Assembly: GCF_018613535.1 (NCBI RefSeq)
Contig: NZ_JAGGQB010000003.1
Span: 248,001-312,000 of the forward strand
DNA length: 64,000 nucleotides
DNA from: Bacillus sp. ISL-51
Lineage (GTDB): Bacteria; Bacillota; Bacilli; Bacillales; Bacillaceae
Direction: 5' to 3'
Of the stretch, positions 61,913-64,000 are shown in pieces (the stretch's first letter is position 1; each line of letters starts with the position of its first letter). The notes under the pieces were generated by a model. The model made no database searches. It worked only from the letters and a program-made list of their open reading frames with translations, and was not told the origin of the DNA. The translations under genes and the position numbers were made by a program.

Positions 61913-62770
61913 TTACAGTAAATTCTTTATCATATACGCGATGCCGTTTTGGTCATTTGTCAATGTGACGGCGTCAGCGATTTCCTTAATATCTTCCCGC
62001 GCGTTTCCCATCGCCACCCCTATTCCGGCAGCCTGAAGCATTGAATAATCATTTAAGCTGTCACCGACTGCTGCTGTTTCAGCCATTGGTATGCCGAGCC
62101 TTTTTGCCAGCCGTTTGAGCGCCTGCCCTTTAGAAGCGTTCCGGGCGGACAGCTCAAAATTGTGGTCTGCTGAACTGACCAAAGTCAGGTCCTCTTGATC
62201 TCGGAATCGGTCCCATCCCGCTTTCAGCTTCTTTTCGTCAAATGAAAAACCAAGGATATTGTAGAATTCCAGATGTTCTTTTGTCTCAAACAGCTCCCGG
62301 TATGATTGAATGTAAGCAAAACCGGACTGGCTGTATTGCACCTCTGCCGCCTGCTGCAAAACGGAAAGATCAGTGTCAGGATTGGCGCTTTTCACCCGGT
62401 CAATCTCGATGTCAAGCAGCTGCCGCCCTGTTTCAGGCGTATAGATGGCCTGATTCGTAAATACCTCATAATAATATTCCTCGTTTTCAAGCCAGGACAA
62501 AATATCACGGGCTCTTGACGTTTGAATCGTTTCACAGTGGTACAGGCTTCCGTCAGGGGCATGGATAGCGGCCCCGTTTGCGCTGATGACCCACGTTTTT
62601 ATTCCGAGCGGTTCAAATATGGACAACACGTCAAAATGAGCGCGTCCGGTTGAAACGACAATTTCGGTCCCTGCCTGCTGTGCTTCTTTTAAAACCTGCT
62701 CGTTTTCAGTGCTCACTTGGTGCCTGCTGTTCAGCAGTGTGCCGTCCAAATCAATGGCAATCAGTTTCAC
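61913..62770 (-). CDS. ywpJ: HAD-family phosphatase YwpJ
   Basis: Cof-type HAD phosphatase, 285 residues, substrate unknown. DLDGTLLNS at 7-15, STGRA (motif II), Lys before GQALKRLAKRLG, and GDSLNDYSM. The GTG start at 62770 overlaps the glcR stop, so translation is coupled. It is paired with a sugar-phosphate-responsive repressor, which suggests a sugar-phosphate substrate. Paralog of YwtE at 11265 (same length and start). Confidence 0.88.
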   Translation of the reverse strand: MKLIAIDLDGTLLNSRHQVSTENEQVLKEAQQAGTEIVVSTGRAHFDVLSIFEPLGIKTWVISANGAAIHAPDGSLYHCETIQTSRARDILSWLENEEYYYEVFTNQAIYTPETGRQLLDIEIDRVKSANPDTDLSVLQQAAEVQYSQSGFAYIQSYRELFETKEHLEFYNILGFSFDEKKLKAGWDRFRDQEDLTLVSSADHNFELSARNASKGQALKRLAKRLGIPMAETAAVGDSLNDYSMLQAAGIGVAMGNAREDIKEIADAVTLTNDQNGIAYMIKNLL

Positions 62771-63549
62771 ATGTCCTCATCCTCTTCTTCAGAATCAGTT
62801 ACAAGCAATTCTACGCCGTGCCGGTTGAGCAAATCGCAAAAATCCTGATCAGGCAGCCGATCCGTAATCAGCAGGTCAATTTCGCTTAATGATGCATATT
62901 GGTAAAAACTCGTACGGCCAAGCTTGGAATGATCACTTAAAACGATCACCTGCTTCGCCTGCCGGATCATTTTCCGCTTGACCATGCCGTCCTCTTCATG
63001 CGGAATGGTAAGCCCGTGCTCTGAAATGCCGACAACGCCAATCAGCACTTTATCGGCGTGATAATCCCCCAATTTTTCTACGACGGAAGCGCCGTATAAA
63101 AACCGGTGTTCCTTTTGCAGCTTGCCGCCAAGCAAATGGATGTCTATTCCCTTTTTTGCAGAGAGGATTTCCGCTTGATTGATCGAATTTGTAATAACAA
63201 GACAATCGGTGACATTTAAATGCTCGGCGCAAGCCTGAACGGTTGTCGACGTATCCAGTATGATCCGGTCGCCTTCATGGATTAACGATGCGGCCAGCTT
63301 GCCGATTTTATTTTTTTCTTCAGAAACGGTTTTCAGCCGCCCTGAATAGCCTTGTATTTCCTGATGCTTGGCCGGCAGTATGGCGCCGCCCCGTGTCCTG
63401 ATAATGGCCTGCTGCTCTTCCAGCTTCACCAGATCCCGCCTGGCCGTGTCTCTTGAAATGCGGAGCAGCGAACAAATTTGTTCTGCCGTAATTCGCTGAT
63501 GCTGTTTCAAATAATCCATAATCGCAATCAGTCTTTCTTCTTGGTACAC
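62767..63549 (-). CDS. glcR: DeoR-family repressor GlcR (YwpI)
   Basis: DeoR-type transcription repressor; B. subtilis GlcR is linked to glucose repression and HAD phosphatase expression. 260 residues. N-terminal helix-turn-helix MDYLKQHQRITAEQICSLLRISRDTARRDLVKLEEQ at about 11-46, then the sugar-phosphate sensor domain with ILDTSTTVQACAEHL and DKVLIGVVGISEHGLT. The GTG start follows GGAATGAGG. It forms a two-gene unit with ywpJ. Confidence 0.9.
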   Translation of the reverse strand: MYQEERLIAIMDYLKQHQRITAEQICSLLRISRDTARRDLVKLEEQQAIIRTRGGAILPAKHQEIQGYSGRLKTVSEEKNKIGKLAASLIHEGDRIILDTSTTVQACAEHLNVTDCLVITNSINQAEILSAKKGIDIHLLGGKLQKEHRFLYGASVVEKLGDYHADKVLIGVVGISEHGLTIPHEEDGMVKRKMIRQAKQVIVLSDHSKLGRTSFYQYASLSEIDLLITDRLPDQDFCDLLNRHGVELLVTDSEEEDEDM

Positions 63550-63672
63550 GTCCTCATTCCTTTTCCTTCACTCATCTGTAAGTAATTATAAGTTTTTAGT
63601 TAAAAATAATCAATCAAATTAAGTGTTATTAAGTGAAATTGCTTCTTTATAACCATTTTTTAGTCCAAACTT

Positions 63673-63694
63673 AAAAAACCAGTCTTTCGACTGG
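63673..63694 (-). terminator. terminator after ssbB
   Basis: Minus strand CCAGTC-GAAA-GACTGG followed by T6; lies 60 bases past the ssbB stop. Confidence 0.75.
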
Positions 63695-63755
63695 CGAATG
63701 CGAGGGGGTATTGCGGGGTCCGCCGTTAAGGCGGGAAAAAGAGAGGAAAAGCAAG

Positions 63756-64000
63756 TTACTCAGCAAGCGGTTCCCTTGGTTTTTGATCCATAAAACGAAC
63801 GGTATCAGCCATTACCTCAGTTACGTAAACTTTCACGCCGTCTGCTTTTTCATAACTTCTCGTCTGTATTCTGCCGCTTACGCCGACTATTGACCCTTTT
63901 TGACAATAAAGCGCGGTGTTTTCAGCTGTCTTTCTCCAGAGGGTGCAGTTGACGAAGTCTGCTTCCGTTTCTCCTGACGCGCTTTTAAAACTGCGGCTTA
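63756..64000 (-). CDS. ssbB: single-stranded DNA-binding protein SsbB, 5' end cut by window edge
   Basis: Competence-induced ssDNA-binding protein that protects incoming DNA during transformation. The C-terminal 80 or so codons are present: RSFKSASGETEADFVNCTL, WRKTAENTALYCQKGS, VGVSGRIQTRSYEKADGVKVYVTEVMADTVRF, ending PREPLAE. The OB-fold pattern is clear. There is no acidic DDDLPF tip, which distinguishes SsbB from SsbA. The start lies beyond the window. ComK control is known in B. subtilis. Confidence 0.9.
   Translation of the reverse strand, partial: SRSFKSASGETEADFVNCTLWRKTAENTALYCQKGSIVGVSGRIQTRSYEKADGVKVYVTEVMADTVRFMDQKPREPLAE

Noticed and set aside
1-64000. Search by eye for tRNA, rRNA, insertion sequences, integrases and known riboswitches
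   Set aside because: Nothing convincing was seen; none is reported.

Overview
The window is chromosomal DNA of a Bacillus of the B. subtilis group. Gene order and protein sequences follow the B. subtilis lytD-pmi-gerB-ywt-pgs-rbs-yws-als-ywr-ywq-ywp region almost gene for gene. The extra genes (a second LCP gene, a second ger operon, a sorbitol PTS operon) and the moderate divergence suggest B. velezensis or B. amyloliquefaciens rather than B. subtilis itself. This assignment rests on recalled gene order and protein similarity, not on a search. No rRNA, tRNA, CRISPR array, insertion sequence or prophage was seen.

Layout, left to right. 1-3.3 kb: autolysin lytD (minus strand, 3' end cut by the window edge, with a clear SigD promoter) and manA. 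3.6-7.2 kb: germinant receptor operon gerBA-gerBB-gerBC. 7.4-17.4 kb: cell envelope and capsule block. It holds two near-duplicate LCP (TagT-type) genes, each with its own ECF-sigma promoter, flanking the sugar transporter ywtG. The HAD phosphatase ywtE and an unnamed membrane coiled-coil protein follow, then pgdS (poly-gamma-glutamate hydrolase, SigD promoter) and the pgsB-pgsC-pgsA-pgsE synthesis operon. 18.1-21.8 kb: a second complete ger-type operon. 21.9-27.5 kb: ribose operon rbsRKDACB with a SigA promoter and an overlapping cre site, plus a second perfect cre match inside rbsK. 27.6 kb: SH3-domain protein ywsB. 28.2-32.4 kb: a sorbitol PTS operon (srlR-gutM-srlA-srlE-srlB-srlD) with a good promoter and candidate operator repeats.

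32.5-37.1 kb: ywsA, ywrO and the acetoin genes alsD-alsS with their divergent activator alsR. 37.3-42.2 kb: permease ywrK, then the spore coat group ywrJ, cotB, cotH, cotG. CotH is a protein kinase family member, and CotB and CotG carry Ser/Arg/Lys-rich repeats as its expected substrates. 42.3-47.4 kb: ywrF, a nitroreductase remnant, ywrE, a 65-codon reading frame without a normal start codon, ywrD, and the ywrC-ywrB-ywrA chromate transport group. 47.5-51.8 kb: a frameshifted small gene, endonuclease V (ywqL) and the LXG polymorphic toxin module ywqH-ywqI-ywqJ-ywqK. 52-53 kb: a small membrane protein and a badly decayed ywqG. 53-56.8 kb: tyrosine phosphorylation group tkmA-ptkA-ptpZ-ugd. 57-61.8 kb: a small unrecognised gene, SWIM-finger protein ywqB and Snf2 helicase ywqA. 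61.9-64 kb: ywpJ, glcR and the 3' part of ssbB.

Functional themes are spore life (two germinant receptors, outer coat morphogenesis), envelope and capsule (LCP ligases, PGA synthesis and degradation, UDP-glucuronate supply under tyrosine phosphorylation control), sugar and overflow metabolism (ribose, sorbitol, acetoin), and contact-dependent competition (LXG toxin). Nothing in the window is convincingly a wholly new system. The most unusual points are the promoter-inclusive LCP duplication, the second ger operon, the intragenic cre site, the start-less conserved-looking ORF at 43.8 kb, and three decaying genes.
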